From the NCBI GenBank assembly GCA_026708005.1, contig JAPOVR010000093.1:1-51930 (forward strand): a DNA stretch of 51,930 nucleotides, in the 5' to 3' direction. The translations under genes were made by a program, and so were the position numbers. Shown piece by piece: positions 26,081 to 36,040 of this stretch. This DNA is from Actinomycetes bacterium (GTDB taxonomy: Bacteria; Actinomycetota; Thermoleophilia; Gaiellales; Gaiellaceae). Numbering within the stretch: position 1 is the stretch's first letter; the number at the start of each line of letters is the position of its first letter. Below the pieces are notes generated by a model, which saw only the letters and a list, made by a program, of their open reading frames with translations, was not told the origin of the DNA and searched no databases.

Positions 26081-26659
26081 GTGGCTGCGCGCGAGCTGCA
26101 CGGCAAGCTGCTGCTCGATGGAGAGGCGCTTCGGCGCACCGCGGCGCGTATCGCCCATGAGATCGTCGAGCGCAACGTCCATCTCGAGCAGGTCGCGCTC
26201 GTCGGCATCCACACTCGGGGTGTGCCGCTCGCTCAGCGGCTGCGCCACCTGATCGAGGACTTCACCGACGTCTCGGTCGCGCTCGGCTCGATCGACATCA
26301 CCTTTCACCGCGACGATCTGCACGTCCGCGCCGACGGGGCTCCTGTCGCCGAGCAACCCGTCGTCAAGGCGACGCGTCTCGACTTCGATCCCGAGGGCAT
26401 GACGTGCATCCTCGTCGACGATGTCGTCTATACCGGCAGGACCGTCAGGGCGGCCATCGACGCGCTGTTCTCGTATGGGCGACCGGCGCGCGTGCAGCTG
26501 GCCTGCATCGCAGACCGCGGTCATCGCGAGCTGCCGATTCGACCTGACTACGTGGGCAAGAACCTTCCGACCTCGCGGGGCGAGCGGGTGCAGGTCCAGC
26601 TCGTCGAGATCGACGAGGTCGATCGCGTCCTTCTGATCCCGGAGGGAGAGACACGATGA
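26081..26659 (+). CDS. pyrR: PyrR bifunctional pyr operon regulator/uracil phosphoribosyltransferase
   Basis: A 192-residue PRTase-fold protein. The PRPP loop is CILVDDVVYTGRTVRAAIDAL (shown in part: VDDVVYTGRTVRAA, about residue 110). HTRGVPLAQRL and RGHRELPIRPDYVGKNLPT are typical of PyrR. It binds pyr mRNA when UMP is high and may also make UMP from uracil. The GTG at 26081 is preferred over TTG at 26075 because AAGGAG is 6 bases upstream of it. It overlaps pyrB by ATGA. It probably controls its own leader hairpin. Confidence 0.95.
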   Translation: MAARELHGKLLLDGEALRRTAARIAHEIVERNVHLEQVALVGIHTRGVPLAQRLRHLIEDFTDVSVALGSIDITFHRDDLHVRADGAPVAEQPVVKATRLDFDPEGMTCILVDDVVYTGRTVRAAIDALFSYGRPARVQLACIADRGHRELPIRPDYVGKNLPTSRGERVQVQLVEIDEVDRVLLIPEGETR

Positions 26660-27669
26660 CCGAGGACAAGGACACCCGTGTGCGCCCCGTCCTGCGGCAG
26701 GAGCTGCTCCCGCCGCACGGCGCGGGACGGCGCCACCTCATCTCGATCGCGGCGCTCGAGCGCGAGGATGTCGTGCGGCTGCTTGGTCTCGCGCGAACGT
26801 TTGCAGGCACGCTCGAGCGTGACGTCAAGAAGCTGCCAACCCTGCGCGGCAGGACGGTTGTCAACGCCTTCTTCGAGTCCTCGACCCGGACCTCGTCGAG
26901 CTTCGAGCTTGCGGCCAAGCGTCTCTCCGCCGATGTCATGTCGATCAAGGCCAGCGGCAGCGCTGTCGACAAGGGTGAGTCGCTCAAGGACACGGCGCTC
27001 ACGCTGGGCGCCTACGACCCTGACGTCATCGTCGTCCGGCATCCACAGATCGGCGCCCCCGCCTTCGTCGCCGCACACACCGGCGCCCACGTCGTGAACG
27101 CGGGTGACGGCAAGCACCAGCACCCGACGCAGGCGCTGCTCGACCTGTACACGCTGGAGGAGGAGCTCGGCGAGATCGAGGGGCTTCACGTCGCGATCGT
27201 CGGCGACGTTCTCCACTCCCGGGTCGCGCGGTCGAACATCCAGGCGCTGCTTCTCATGGGCGCCCGCGTCACCCTGGTCGGTCCTCCGGCGCTGATCCCG
27301 CGCGGCATCGAGGCGCTTGGGTGCGACATCTCGTACGACATCGGGTCGATTCAGCCAGCCGACGTGGTCTACGTGCTGCGAATGCAGCGGGAGCGCATGC
27401 TCGAGGGCGCGAACTTCGTGCCGTCGCTGCGCGAGTACACGGCCCGGTGGGGGGTGACGCACGCTCGGCTTCGCGCGGGCCAGAAGGTGATGCATCCGGG
27501 CCCGATCAACCGGGGCGTCGAGATCGACGCCGCGGTTGCGGATGCGGCCGAGTCGCTGATCGAGCAGCAGGTACGAAGCGGTCTGGTCGTGCGCATGGCG
27601 GTGCTCTACGACCTGCTGACGCGCGGCCCGGCCACCGCGGACATCGCGATGTTGAAGGAGGTTGCCTAG
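26656..27669 (+). CDS. pyrB: Aspartate carbamoyltransferase catalytic subunit
   Basis: A 337-residue enzyme, second step of pyrimidine synthesis: carbamoyl phosphate plus aspartate to carbamoyl aspartate. The carbamoyl-phosphate motif is FFESSTRTSSSFE (about residue 74), with GESLKDTAL and HPTQALLDL also present. The N-terminus is about 20 residues longer than in many homologues. The start overlaps the pyrR stop (ATGA). No regulatory pyrI is found next to it, as usual in Actinobacteria. Confidence 0.96.
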   Translation: MTEDKDTRVRPVLRQELLPPHGAGRRHLISIAALEREDVVRLLGLARTFAGTLERDVKKLPTLRGRTVVNAFFESSTRTSSSFELAAKRLSADVMSIKASGSAVDKGESLKDTALTLGAYDPDVIVVRHPQIGAPAFVAAHTGAHVVNAGDGKHQHPTQALLDLYTLEEELGEIEGLHVAIVGDVLHSRVARSNIQALLLMGARVTLVGPPALIPRGIEALGCDISYDIGSIQPADVVYVLRMQRERMLEGANFVPSLREYTARWGVTHARLRAGQKVMHPGPINRGVEIDAAVADAAESLIEQQVRSGLVVRMAVLYDLLTRGPATADIAMLKEVA

Positions 27670-27670
27670 C

Positions 27671-28975
27671 GTGGCTGTTGCGACCAGGGCGCGAACGCTC
27701 CACTGGCGGGCGGGCGAGCCCGTTGACCTCGTCCTTGCCGGCGCGCGCGTCGTGGATCCGGTTGAGGGGATTGACGAGGCGCTCGATGTTACGATCACCG
27801 ACGGCATCATCAGCGCCATCGAGCCGGCGCGCGAGACCCGCAGTCGGCTGCTCGTGGCACCGGCGTTCGTCGACCCGCACGTGCACCTGCGCACGCCGGG
27901 CGGCGAGCACGCCGAGAGCCTTGCGAGCGGCACGCGCGCGGCGGCGGCGGGCGGATACTGCGCGATCCTCGCCATGCCGAACACCAACCCGGTCGTCGAC
28001 ACGGCCGCGACGCTGGGTGCGCTGGTCGACCGCGCACGCACCGAGGCGGAGGTGCCGGTTGGCTTCCTCGCCGCGATCTCGATCGGGCTGAGGGGGGCAG
28101 AGCTCACCGAGATGGTCGAGCTTGCGGAGAGCGGCGCCGCCGGGTTCACCGACGACGGGAAGCCGGTCGTCTCGGCCGGGCTCATGCGGCGGGCGCTGCA
28201 GTACGCCGCGCTCGTCGGTCGGCTTCTGTCCCTGCACGAGGAGGAGCCGACGCTCTCCCGCGGCGGACACATGCACGAGGGGGCGGTGTCGGCGGAGCTC
28301 GGCATCGGCGGCTGGCCCTCGATCGCGGAGAGCGCGATGGTCGTGCGCGACCTCGAGCTCGCACGGCACGAGCAGCAGCCGGTTCACTTCATGCACCTGT
28401 CGGCTCGCGAGTCGGTGGAGGCGCTCCGGGCGGCACAGGTCGATGGCGTCGCCGCCACCGGCGAGGTGACGCCTCATCACCTCTGTCTGACCGACGACTG
28501 CGTCCGGTCGCTCAATCCGAACTTCAAGATGAACCCGCCTGTGCGAGCTGAGCAGGATCGGCGGGCCCTGCTCGACGGGCTGTGCGACGGCACGATCGGC
28601 GCGATCGCGACCGACCACGCACCGCACGCGCACCACGACAAAGACGTTCCCTTCGAGGCGGCGGCGTTCGGGGTCACAGGCCTCGAGACGGCGTTCGCCG
28701 CCCTCTACACGCGGCTCGTGCTCTCGCGTGAGCTCCCCTTGGAGACACTGCTCGAGCGCATGAGCGCCGGACCAGCGCGCATCTTTGGGCTCGAGGTCCC
28801 GCGCGTTGCCGTCGGCGAGCGGGCGAACCTCACGCTCGTCGACGTCGAGGCGGCGTGGCGCGCCTCGGAGTCGGGCTTCGAGTCTCGCTCGGCCAACTCC
28901 TGGCTTCTCGGCGAGCGCCTCGTCTCGCGGGTGCTGATGACGATCGCCGACGGGTGCCTCGTCCACGCGTCGTGA
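27671..28975 (+). CDS. pyrC: Dihydroorotase
   Basis: A 434-residue amidohydrolase, third step of pyrimidine synthesis. The first metal motif is DPHVHLRTPGGE (about residue 57); AMPNTNPVVDT, HFMHLSARES, GEVTPHHLCL and ATDHAPHA follow, giving the full set of His/Asp ligands of the class I type. GTG start one base after the pyrB stop; the longer frame from TTG at 27662 would overlap pyrB and is less likely. It overlaps carA by GTGA. Confidence 0.95.
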   Translation: MAVATRARTLHWRAGEPVDLVLAGARVVDPVEGIDEALDVTITDGIISAIEPARETRSRLLVAPAFVDPHVHLRTPGGEHAESLASGTRAAAAGGYCAILAMPNTNPVVDTAATLGALVDRARTEAEVPVGFLAAISIGLRGAELTEMVELAESGAAGFTDDGKPVVSAGLMRRALQYAALVGRLLSLHEEEPTLSRGGHMHEGAVSAELGIGGWPSIAESAMVVRDLELARHEQQPVHFMHLSARESVEALRAAQVDGVAATGEVTPHHLCLTDDCVRSLNPNFKMNPPVRAEQDRRALLDGLCDGTIGAIATDHAPHAHHDKDVPFEAAAFGVTGLETAFAALYTRLVLSRELPLETLLERMSAGPARIFGLEVPRVAVGERANLTLVDVEAAWRASESGFESRSANSWLLGERLVSRVLMTIADGCLVHAS

Positions 28976-30051
28976 GCGGTCGGTCAGCGTCCGGCTACGT
29001 CCTCCTCGAGGACGGCACCCGGCTGCCAGGTCGCACGGTCGGCATCCGCGCGAGCGCCTTTGGGGAGGCCGTGTTCACGACGGCGATGAGCGGCTACCAG
29101 GAGATCGTCACCGACCCGAGCTTTGCGGAGCAACTGATCGCGTTCACGGCGCCGATGATCGGTAACTACGGCGCCAGCATCGAGCGCAACGAGTCCGACC
29201 GACCCGCAGCCCGGGCCGTGATCATGCGGCGCGCGGGGGGTACTGAATGGAAGCGTTGGCTCGTCCGGGAGGGAATCGTCGCGCTCGAAGACGTCGATAC
29301 CCGGGCGCTCGTGCTCCACCTGCGCGAGCACGGGGCGATGCGCGCCGCCGTGGTCGCAGACGGGATCGACACGGCGACGACGCTCGAGCGCATCGAGGCG
29401 CAGCCGTCGATGTCGGGCCGGGGCCTCGTTGCCGGCGTCTCGACGAAGCGGCGCTATCGGCTCGGAGCCGGGTCAACCCGCGTTGCCCTGATCGACTACG
29501 GCTGCAAGCGGTCGATCGTTCGCCGACTCCTTGCCCGGGGCGCCGCCATCACCGTTCACCCGCATGATGCGAGTGCTGAGGCTGTTCTCGGTGAGAGGCC
29601 CGACGCGATCCTGCTGTCGAACGGGCCCGGCGATCCTGCTGCGCTCGCCAGTGAGACCGCCGTAGTGCGCAAGCTGATCGGGCGGGTGCCGCTGCTCGGC
29701 ATCTGTCTCGGTCACCAGCTGTTGGCGCGAGCCGCGGGGTTTGCGACCTACAAGCTGCCCTATGGGCACCGGGGCGCGAATCACCCGGTTCGCGACGAGC
29801 GCTCGGGGCGCGTGCTCGTGACCTGTCAGAACCACGGGTTCGCCGTCGAGGGGGACGGGCCGCACGTGACCCATGTCTCGCTCTACGACGGCACCGTGGA
29901 GGGTCTGGCCTTGACCGACGAGCAGGCGTGCTCGGTGCAGTTCCATCCGGAGGCGGGCCCCGGACCGCACGACGGGTGGCCGATTATCGAGCGGTGGCTC
30001 GACGGTGTCGCCGCCTCGCGGCCGGCCGGCGTTACCGCCCTTGCGAGCTGA
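28972..30051 (+). CDS. carA: Carbamoyl-phosphate synthase small (glutaminase) subunit
   Basis: A 359-residue glutamine amidotransferase. The N-terminal CarA domain starts [38 protein letters not shown] is the family hallmark. The class I glutaminase has the nucleophile in [14 protein letters not shown] and the His-Glu pair in [13 protein letters not shown]. It supplies ammonia to CarB through a tunnel. The GTG start overlaps the pyrC stop; an open frame further upstream inside pyrC is a shadow. Confidence 0.95.
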   Translation: MSGRSASGYVLLEDGTRLPGRTVGIRASAFGEAVFTTAMSGYQEIVTDPSFAEQLIAFTAPMIGNYGASIERNESDRPAARAVIMRRAGGTEWKRWLVREGIVALEDVDTRALVLHLREHGAMRAAVVADGIDTATTLERIEAQPSMSGRGLVAGVSTKRRYRLGAGSTRVALIDYGCKRSIVRRLLARGAAITVHPHDASAEAVLGERPDAILLSNGPGDPAALASETAVVRKLIGRVPLLGICLGHQLLARAAGFATYKLPYGHRGANHPVRDERSGRVLVTCQNHGFAVEGDGPHVTHVSLYDGTVEGLALTDEQACSVQFHPEAGPGPHDGWPIIERWLDGVAASRPAGVTALAS

Positions 30052-30052
30052 C

Positions 30053-33000
30053 GTGCCGCGCCGCGACGATATCCACACCATCTGCCTGATCGGTGCCGGG
30101 CCGATCGTGATCGGGCAGGCGTGCGAGTTCGACTATGCCGGCAGCCAGGCGCTGAAGGTGTTGCGGGCCGAGGGCTACCGCACCGTCGTCGTCAACTCGA
30201 ACCCCGCCACGATCATGACCGACCCCGGCTTCGCCGATCGCACGTACCTCGAGCCGCTCGACGCGGATGGTGTCACCGGCGTGATCGAGACCGAGCGCCC
30301 CGACGCGCTCCTGCCGACCCTCGGCGGGCAGACCGCCCTCAACCTCGCGCGGGAGCTCGCAGAGAGCGGCGTCCTCGCCGCGAACGGTGTCGAGCTGATC
30401 GGCGCCTCCCTCGAGGCGATCGTCCGCGCTGAGGATCGCAGCCGGTTCCGCGAGGTGATGAAGGGTGCGGGTCTGCGCGTGCCCGAGTCGGTTATCGTCA
30501 CCTCGGCAGGCGGGCTGCCCGAGAGCCTGTCGTTCCCGGTGATTCTTCGGCCGGCGTTCACGCTCGGCGGGCATGGCGGCGGAATCGCCTCCAACGAGGT
30601 CGAGCTCTACGGCCTGCTGGCGCGCGGGCTCGCGGAGAGCCCAGTTGGGCAGGTGCTCGTGGAGGAGTCCCTGATCGGCTGGGACGAGTTCGAGCTTGAG
30701 GTCATCCGCGATCGCCGCGACAACGTCGTGGTGGTCTGCTCGATCGAGAACCTCGATCCGATGGGCGTGCATACGGGCGACTCGGTCACGGTGGCGCCGC
30801 AGATGACCCTGTCGGATGAGGCCTACCAGGAGCTGCGGGATGCGGCGGCGCAGGTCATCCGCGCCGTTGGCGTCGAGACCGGGGGCTCGAACGTGCAGTT
30901 CGCGCGAAGCCGCGAGACGGGCGAGCTGCGCGTGATCGAGATGAATCCCCGCGTGTCGCGCTCCTCGGCGCTCGCCTCGAAGGCAACCGGCTACCCCATC
31001 GCGAAGGTCGCCGCGAAGCTCGCGGTCGGCTACACGCTGGACGAGATCCCGAACGACCTCACGCAGACGACGCCGGCGAGTTTCGAGCCAACGCTCGACT
31101 ACGTCGTGGCGAAGTTCCCGCGGTTCGCGTTCGAGAAGTTCCCGGGCGCTGACGAGACGCTCGGGACCCAGATGAAGTCGGTCGGCGAGGCCATGGGGAT
31201 CGGGCGGACGTTCACCGAGGCTCTGCTCAAGGCGATGCGGTCCCGCGAGCTCGACTCGGTCGCCGCGACCCCGTGGCGAACCCTCGACGATCTCCCCCGC
31301 GGTGTGCATCCCTGGTTCGCTGGGCAGGTCCGCGATGCCCGCCGCGCCCTCGCCGACGTCGACGCATTGGGGGCGCTCGACGCGGAAGGCTGGCTCGAGC
31401 TCAAGCGGCTGGGCTGGTCTGACGCGGCGATTGGGGAACGTTGCGGCGTCAACGAGGCCACCGCGCGCAGCTTGCGGCATGCTGCTGGGGTGCGGCCAGC
31501 GTTTCGGCGGGTCGACTCGTGCGCGGCCGAGGTGGAGGCGCACTCCAACTACCTCTACTCCACCTGGGGCGAGGCGGACGAGGTCGACGCCGGCACGCGC
31601 CCCTGCGTCGTCATTCTCGGCTCGGGTCCCAACCGCATCGGCCAGGGTATCGAGTTCGACTACTGCTGCGTTCAGGCGGCATGGACGTTCGGCGGGCTGG
31701 GTTTCGAGACGGTGATGGTCAACTGCAACCCCGAGACCGTCTCGACCGACTACGACACCTCCGATCGCCTGTATTTCGAGCCGCTTGGAACCGAGGAAGT
31801 GCTCGAGATCTGTGAGCGCGAGCGGCCCGTCGGCGCCGTGATCCAGTTCGGTGGCCAGACGCCGCTGAAGCTCTCCTCCTCGCTCCAGCAGGCGGGGATT
31901 CCAATCCTCGGCACGCCGTTCGAGGCGGTCGATCTCGCGGAGGATCGCGAGCGGTTCGCCGCGCTCTGCGATGACGTCGGCGTCAGCGTGCCTCCCTGGG
32001 GCATTGCCGAAGGAGCGGCCGAGGCCGTTGCGGTTGCTGAGTCGGTCGGCTACCCCGTCCTCGTGCGACCTTCCTACGTTCTCGGAGGGCGCAACATGCG
32101 CGTCTGCTACGACGCGGAGGCCGTCGCTGCCGCGACACCGCCGCGCGGCCGGGTACTCGTCGACCGCTTCCTCGAGGGCGCGATCGAGATCGATGTCGAT
32201 GCCCTGAGCGACGGCACCTACACCTACGTCGCCGCCGTGATGCAGCATGTCGAGGAAGCCGGGGTGCATTCGGGCGACTCCTCGTGCGTGCTCCCGCCGA
32301 CCTCGCTGTCCTCAAGCGAGATCGAGGACGTCCGCGCGGTGGTGCGGGCGCTCGCCCGAGCGCTCGGCGTGGTCGGGCTCGTGAACGTCCAGCTGGCGCT
32401 GTGCGGCGATGCGCTCTCGGTCATCGAGGCGAATCCGCGGGCGTCCCGGACCGTCCCCTTCGCGAGCAAGGCGATCGGGGTCAACCTCGTCGAGGCGGCC
32501 TGCAAGCTGGCCGCCGGCGCCTCCCTCGACTCGCTCGGGCTCCCGCCCGAGGACGATCTGCTCTCGCAGGTCAGCGTCAAGGCCGCCGTCTTTCCGTTCA
32601 AGCGCTTCCCGGGTGCCGACCCTGTGCTGGGTCCGGAGATGCGCTCGACCGGTGAGGTCATGGCGAGCGCGCCCGACTTCGCGACGGCGTTCGCCAAGGC
32701 CGAGCGAGCCGCGGGCCGGCGGCTTCCCGAGAGCGGCACCGCGTTCCTCTCGGTGAGGGACGCCGACAAGCCCATGGCGTGCGAGCTCGGCCGCAGGCTC
32801 GCGCAGGTCGGCTTCCGGCTGCGGGCGACGTCGAGGACGGCCTACGCGCTCGCGGCCGACGGCATTCCCGTCGAGGTGGTGCGCAAGGTCACCGAGGCAG
32901 GGTCCGGGCCCACGGTCGTCGATCTCGTGCGCCGCGGACGCTGTGATCTCGTCATCAACACCCCGGCCGGCAGCGGAGCGAGATCGGATGGCTACCGCAT

Positions 33001-33139
33001 CCGCGAGGCCGCGCTGACGGCGCGCATCCCGTGCGTCACGACGATCTCGGGTGCGCTGGCGTGCGTTGAGGCAATCGAGCGAGCTCAGGACGACGTGGTT
33101 GCATCCCTCCAGGACCGGCTCGAGTGGCGGAGCGCATGA
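30053..33139 (+). CDS. carB: Carbamoyl-phosphate synthase large subunit
   Basis: A 1028-residue enzyme with two homologous ATP-grasp halves. Half one starts [21 protein letters not shown] and contains [20 protein letters not shown]; half two starts [21 protein letters not shown] and contains [20 protein letters not shown]. The C-terminal MGS-like allosteric domain (about 900-1028) follows, with [14 protein letters not shown]. It makes carbamoyl phosphate for both pyrimidines and arginine. The GTG at 30053 starts one base after the carA stop; an earlier in-frame start inside carA would add only a non-conserved tail. Confidence 0.96.
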   Translation: MPRRDDIHTICLIGAGPIVIGQACEFDYAGSQALKVLRAEGYRTVVVNSNPATIMTDPGFADRTYLEPLDADGVTGVIETERPDALLPTLGGQTALNLARELAESGVLAANGVELIGASLEAIVRAEDRSRFREVMKGAGLRVPESVIVTSAGGLPESLSFPVILRPAFTLGGHGGGIASNEVELYGLLARGLAESPVGQVLVEESLIGWDEFELEVIRDRRDNVVVVCSIENLDPMGVHTGDSVTVAPQMTLSDEAYQELRDAAAQVIRAVGVETGGSNVQFARSRETGELRVIEMNPRVSRSSALASKATGYPIAKVAAKLAVGYTLDEIPNDLTQTTPASFEPTLDYVVAKFPRFAFEKFPGADETLGTQMKSVGEAMGIGRTFTEALLKAMRSRELDSVAATPWRTLDDLPRGVHPWFAGQVRDARRALADVDALGALDAEGWLELKRLGWSDAAIGERCGVNEATARSLRHAAGVRPAFRRVDSCAAEVEAHSNYLYSTWGEADEVDAGTRPCVVILGSGPNRIGQGIEFDYCCVQAAWTFGGLGFETVMVNCNPETVSTDYDTSDRLYFEPLGTEEVLEICERERPVGAVIQFGGQTPLKLSSSLQQAGIPILGTPFEAVDLAEDRERFAALCDDVGVSVPPWGIAEGAAEAVAVAESVGYPVLVRPSYVLGGRNMRVCYDAEAVAAATPPRGRVLVDRFLEGAIEIDVDALSDGTYTYVAAVMQHVEEAGVHSGDSSCVLPPTSLSSSEIEDVRAVVRALARALGVVGLVNVQLALCGDALSVIEANPRASRTVPFASKAIGVNLVEAACKLAAGASLDSLGLPPEDDLLSQVSVKAAVFPFKRFPGADPVLGPEMRSTGEVMASAPDFATAFAKAERAAGRRLPESGTAFLSVRDADKPMACELGRRLAQVGFRLRATSRTAYALAADGIPVEVVRKVTEAGSGPTVVDLVRRGRCDLVINTPAGSGARSDGYRIREAALTARIPCVTTISGALACVEAIERAQDDVVASLQDRLEWRSA

Positions 33140-33906
33140 GGCCCCGGCAAGAGCAGCTGGTTGTCGTCGGCAACGAGCCTGTTGGCTCCTACACGCTCCT
33201 TCGAGTTGCGCGGGGCCCCGTCGACCCGGGGCAGCCCGGCCAGTTCTTCATGCTGGCGACCCGCGAGCGGCTGCTGCCTCGCCCGATGAGCCTGTGTCTC
33301 GCGCCCGCCGGTGAGCTCGGCTTCCTCATCGATCCGATCGGACCCGGGACGCGCGGGCTCTGCGACGCGGCGAGGGGGGAGCGCATCACGGTCTTCGGCC
33401 CGTTGGGACACGGATTCCGTCTCGATGTCGCCCATCCGGTCATCGTTGGCGGCGGCATCGGCATGGCGCCTCTGCCGTTTCTCGCCGAGCGGCTGCCCGG
33501 CGCGCCCGCGCTGCTCGGCTTCCGCTCGCGAGAGCTCGCCGAGGCGAGCGCGTTGCTCCCCGGGGCGGAGGTGGTCGTCGAGCCCACGCTCGTGACCGAG
33601 CCACTTACCTCGCTCCTCGCGTCCGAGGGGGATATCACCCCGTTTGCCTGCGGTCCGGAGCCGATGCTCCGCGCCGTCGGAGCGCTCTCGCCCAGGGCGC
33701 GGCTGGCATGGGAAGCGCCTATGGCGTGTGGGTACGGCGCCTGCTTCGGGTGCGCGGTCGCCGTCGACGGAGCGCTCGTGCGGCTCTGCGTCGAGGGACC
33801 GGTGCTCGAGGCGGCGCGCGTCGAGGTCGCGGTGCTCCCGGCCGGCGGGCTGCGCTCCCCGAGCGGCGCGGCGAGCCTCGCCAGCAGAGGGAAGGCAGCC
33901 GCATGA
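33136..33906 (+). CDS. pyrK: Dihydroorotate dehydrogenase electron-transfer subunit
   Basis: A 256-residue ferredoxin-reductase-like protein with FAD- and NAD-binding domains. RPMSLCLAP and GPGTRGLC belong to the FAD part; [17 protein letters not shown] is the nucleotide motif; the C-terminal [11 protein letters not shown] plus a Cys in VRLCVEGP form the [2Fe-2S] site. It passes electrons from PyrD to NAD, the class 1B arrangement. ATGA overlaps on both sides link it to carB and pyrD. Confidence 0.93.
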   Translation: MRPRQEQLVVVGNEPVGSYTLLRVARGPVDPGQPGQFFMLATRERLLPRPMSLCLAPAGELGFLIDPIGPGTRGLCDAARGERITVFGPLGHGFRLDVAHPVIVGGGIGMAPLPFLAERLPGAPALLGFRSRELAEASALLPGAEVVVEPTLVTEPLTSLLASEGDITPFACGPEPMLRAVGALSPRARLAWEAPMACGYGACFGCAVAVDGALVRLCVEGPVLEAARVEVAVLPAGGLRSPSGAASLASRGKAAA

Positions 33907-34826
33907 GGCTGCTCAACGCCTCCGGCTGCCTCGACGCCCTGACCGCGCCTGAGGTTGCCGCCGCGCTGGACGTGTTCGTGACGAAGACGGTGACGCCCAA
34001 GCCCCGCGCTGGCAATGCCCCGGTGCGCATTGCGGAAACCGACGTCGGCATGCTCAACTCGATCGGTCTGGCAAACGCGGGCCTGGACCGCTTTGTCCAG
34101 GAGACGCTGCCCCGGCTCTCCCGCCTGCCCGTTCCGGTCTGGGTCTCCGTCGGCGGGTTCTCGGCCGAGGACTACGCGGCGTCCTGCGCGGTGCTCGATG
34201 CCTGCGCCGAAGTGGCGGCGATCGAGCTGAACGTCTCCTGCCCGAACGTCGAGGCTCCGTGGGCGAGCGCCTGGGAGATCGTTGCGGCTGCGAGGCGTGA
34301 GACCGGGAAGGAGCTCTACGCGAAGCTCTCTCCGTCCGTGCCGGACATTGCGACCGTCGCTGTCGCGGCGTCGGAGGCAGGCGCGGATGGCCTCTCGCTC
34401 GTCAACACGATGCGCGGCATGTCGCTTGACCCGCGGACGCTCCGACCCACTCTCGGAACCGGCTCCGGCGGCCTCTCGGGTCCCGCGCTTCGGCCGATCG
34501 CGTTGGCGGCCGTCCATGCGTGCGCCCAGGCAACCGACCTGCCGATCGTCGGAATGGGCGGCGTCAGCTCGGGCCGCCACACGCTCGAATTCCTCGCGGC
34601 GGGGGCCTCGTCGGTGGCTCTCGGCACCGTGCTCTTCAGCGATCCAGGCGCACCGGGCCGCATTCGCACGGAGCTCAGCGCCGAAGCGGACGAGCTTGGC
34701 CTTGCCAGTATTGACAACGCGATTGGCGCCGCATTCCGCATGCCCGCTGGGGTTCTCGAAGGTGCGGCGGTCACAAAACCGCCCAAATCGAAAAACCGGT
34801 CGATTAGCGGGGCCATTCTGTCTTGA
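33903..34826 (+). CDS. pyrD: Dihydroorotate dehydrogenase, class 1B catalytic subunit
   Basis: A 307-residue FMN TIM-barrel enzyme that oxidises dihydroorotate. FVTKTVTPKPRAGNAPVRI and AIELNVSCPNVE carry substrate-binding residues and the class 1 catalytic Cys (about residue 125). SLVNTMRGMS and GMGGVSSGRHTLEFLAAGA are FMN-binding. The C-terminal tail after PAGVLEGA is short and basic. The ATG overlaps the pyrK stop. It depends on PyrK for NAD use. Confidence 0.94.
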   Translation: MRLLNASGCLDALTAPEVAAALDVFVTKTVTPKPRAGNAPVRIAETDVGMLNSIGLANAGLDRFVQETLPRLSRLPVPVWVSVGGFSAEDYAASCAVLDACAEVAAIELNVSCPNVEAPWASAWEIVAAARRETGKELYAKLSPSVPDIATVAVAASEAGADGLSLVNTMRGMSLDPRTLRPTLGTGSGGLSGPALRPIALAAVHACAQATDLPIVGMGGVSSGRHTLEFLAAGASSVALGTVLFSDPGAPGRIRTELSAEADELGLASIDNAIGAAFRMPAGVLEGAAVTKPPKSKNRSISGAILS

Positions 34827-34852
34827 TTCGGGGGACCAGCGTTGCCTAGAAT
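34823..34852 (+). promoter_or_regulatory. mihF promoter, probably leaderless
   Basis: TTGATT (34823-34828) and TAGAAT (34847-34852) are separated by 18 bases. The GTG of mihF is at 34861, 8 bases after the -10 box, so transcription would start at or within 2 bases of the start codon. There is no Shine-Dalgarno in the 34 bases between pyrD and mihF. It allows mihF-gmk-rpoZ to be expressed apart from the pyr genes. Confidence 0.55.
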
Positions 34853-34860
34853 GCCGCGCG

Positions 34861-35190
34861 GTGACGGTTACCAAGTCACACGCGCAGGCGCCTTCCCGCT
34901 CACTCGATCAGCGAATGGAGGCGCTGAGCCGCGCGAACGAGATCCGCGTTCGGCGCGCGCGGCTGAAGAAGGACCTGAAGGCCGGCAGGGTTCTCCTCGA
35001 CGAGATCCTCGACGAGCCGCCAGACTACGTCGGGACCGCGAAGGTGTTCGACATGCTCCTCGCTGTTCCGAAATTCGGCCGCGTCAAGGCGACGCGTTTC
35101 TTGAACCAGTGCCGAATCAGCCAGTCGAAGACCGTCGGCGGCCTGTCTGATCGGCAGCGTGCTGAGCTCGTCGGGCTGCTCCGCCGCTGA
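34861..35190 (+). CDS. mihF: Actinobacterial integration host factor (mIHF)
   Basis: A 109-residue nucleoid-associated protein specific to Actinobacteria. The helical N-terminal half (MEALSRANEIRVRRARLKKD) is followed by the helix-two-turn-helix region: DYVGTAKVFDMLLAVPKFG, RVKATRFLNQCRIS and KTVGGLSDRQRAELVGLL. It binds DNA and helps shape the chromosome and phage recombination in known hosts. The GTG at 34861 is favoured by the promoter spacing. Its place before gmk-rpoZ is conserved in the phylum. Confidence 0.94.
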   Translation: MTVTKSHAQAPSRSLDQRMEALSRANEIRVRRARLKKDLKAGRVLLDEILDEPPDYVGTAKVFDMLLAVPKFGRVKATRFLNQCRISQSKTVGGLSDRQRAELVGLLRR

Positions 35191-35219
35191 GGACGGCACC
35201 GTCATCTGACGACCGAGCC

Positions 35220-35813
35220 GTGCCCGGCGGGGCTGGCCGGCTGTTCGTCATGACCGGGCCGTCGGGAGCCGGGAAGGGAACGGTGATTCAGTGGCTGCTC
35301 GAACGCCGGCCTGAGCTCGCCGCCGCCGTCTCGGCCACGACGCGGCCGCTCCGGCCAGGGGAGATCGACGGGCGTGAGTACCACTTCCTCTCCGAGGCTG
35401 AGTTCGACCGGAGAGTCGCCGAGTCGAGATTCCTCGAGTACGTCGCCTACGTCTCCGGGCAGCGGTACGGGACGCTGCGCGAGGAGGTCGATCGAATCCT
35501 TGCGGCCGGCCAGAGCTGCGTGCTCGAGCTCGAGACGGAGGGCGCGAAGGCCGTTAAGGCCGCCGTGGCAGATGCGGTCACGGTGTTCATCGCGGCGCCG
35601 ACGTTCTCTGAGTTGCGCCGGCGGCTCGTTGACCGGGCGACCGAGAGCGCGGGGGAGATCGACGAGCGGCTGGAGCTCGCCCGCCGGCAGATGACCGAGG
35701 CTTCGTCGTTCGACCACGTCGTCGTCAACGATGAGCTGGAGCGCGCGGTGACGGAGCTGGAAGGGCTCGTCGTGGCGCACCTGGGAACGATCGGTACACT
35801 CAACCGGGTATGA
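35220..35813 (+). CDS. gmk: Guanylate kinase
   Basis: A 197-residue enzyme phosphorylating GMP to GDP. The P-loop is MTGPSGAGKGTV (about residue 11); the GMP-binding part has SATTRPLRPGEIDGREYHF; the lid region is LVDRATESAGEIDERL. Length and motifs are standard. GTG start; overlaps rpoZ by ATGA. Confidence 0.95.
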   Translation: MPGGAGRLFVMTGPSGAGKGTVIQWLLERRPELAAAVSATTRPLRPGEIDGREYHFLSEAEFDRRVAESRFLEYVAYVSGQRYGTLREEVDRILAAGQSCVLELETEGAKAVKAAVADAVTVFIAAPTFSELRRRLVDRATESAGEIDERLELARRQMTEASSFDHVVVNDELERAVTELEGLVVAHLGTIGTLNRV

Positions 35814-36040
35814 ACGCACCCCGAGTAGACCGGCTCGTTGCAGCCTCGGAGGGCTCGCGGTACGCGGCTGTCATCATGGCGGCCAGGCGTGCGCGCCAGC
35901 TCAACAATTACCACCATCAGCTGGGCGAGGGGACCTTCGACGAATCCCCGCCGCCGCTCGTCGAGACACGATCGAAGAACTACCTGACGATCGCTCTCGA
36001 GGAGATCGCCCAGGGCAAGATCCAGCCCGCCAACCGCTAG
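35810..36040 (+). CDS. rpoZ: RNA polymerase omega subunit
   Basis: A 76-residue omega subunit, which helps assemble the beta-prime subunit. The conserved part is RLVAASEGSRYAAVIMAARR and ARQLNNYHHQLGEG, followed by KNYLTIALEEIAQGKI. The start overlaps the gmk stop. The actinobacterial context (gmk before, coaBC after) confirms the call. Confidence 0.95.
   Translation: MNAPRVDRLVAASEGSRYAAVIMAARRARQLNNYHHQLGEGTFDESPPPLVETRSKNYLTIALEEIAQGKIQPANR

Noticed and set aside
30032-32269. Long minus-strand open frame of 745 codons
   Set aside because: It lies opposite carB, which has all catalytic motifs. Long antisense frames are expected in GC-rich DNA.
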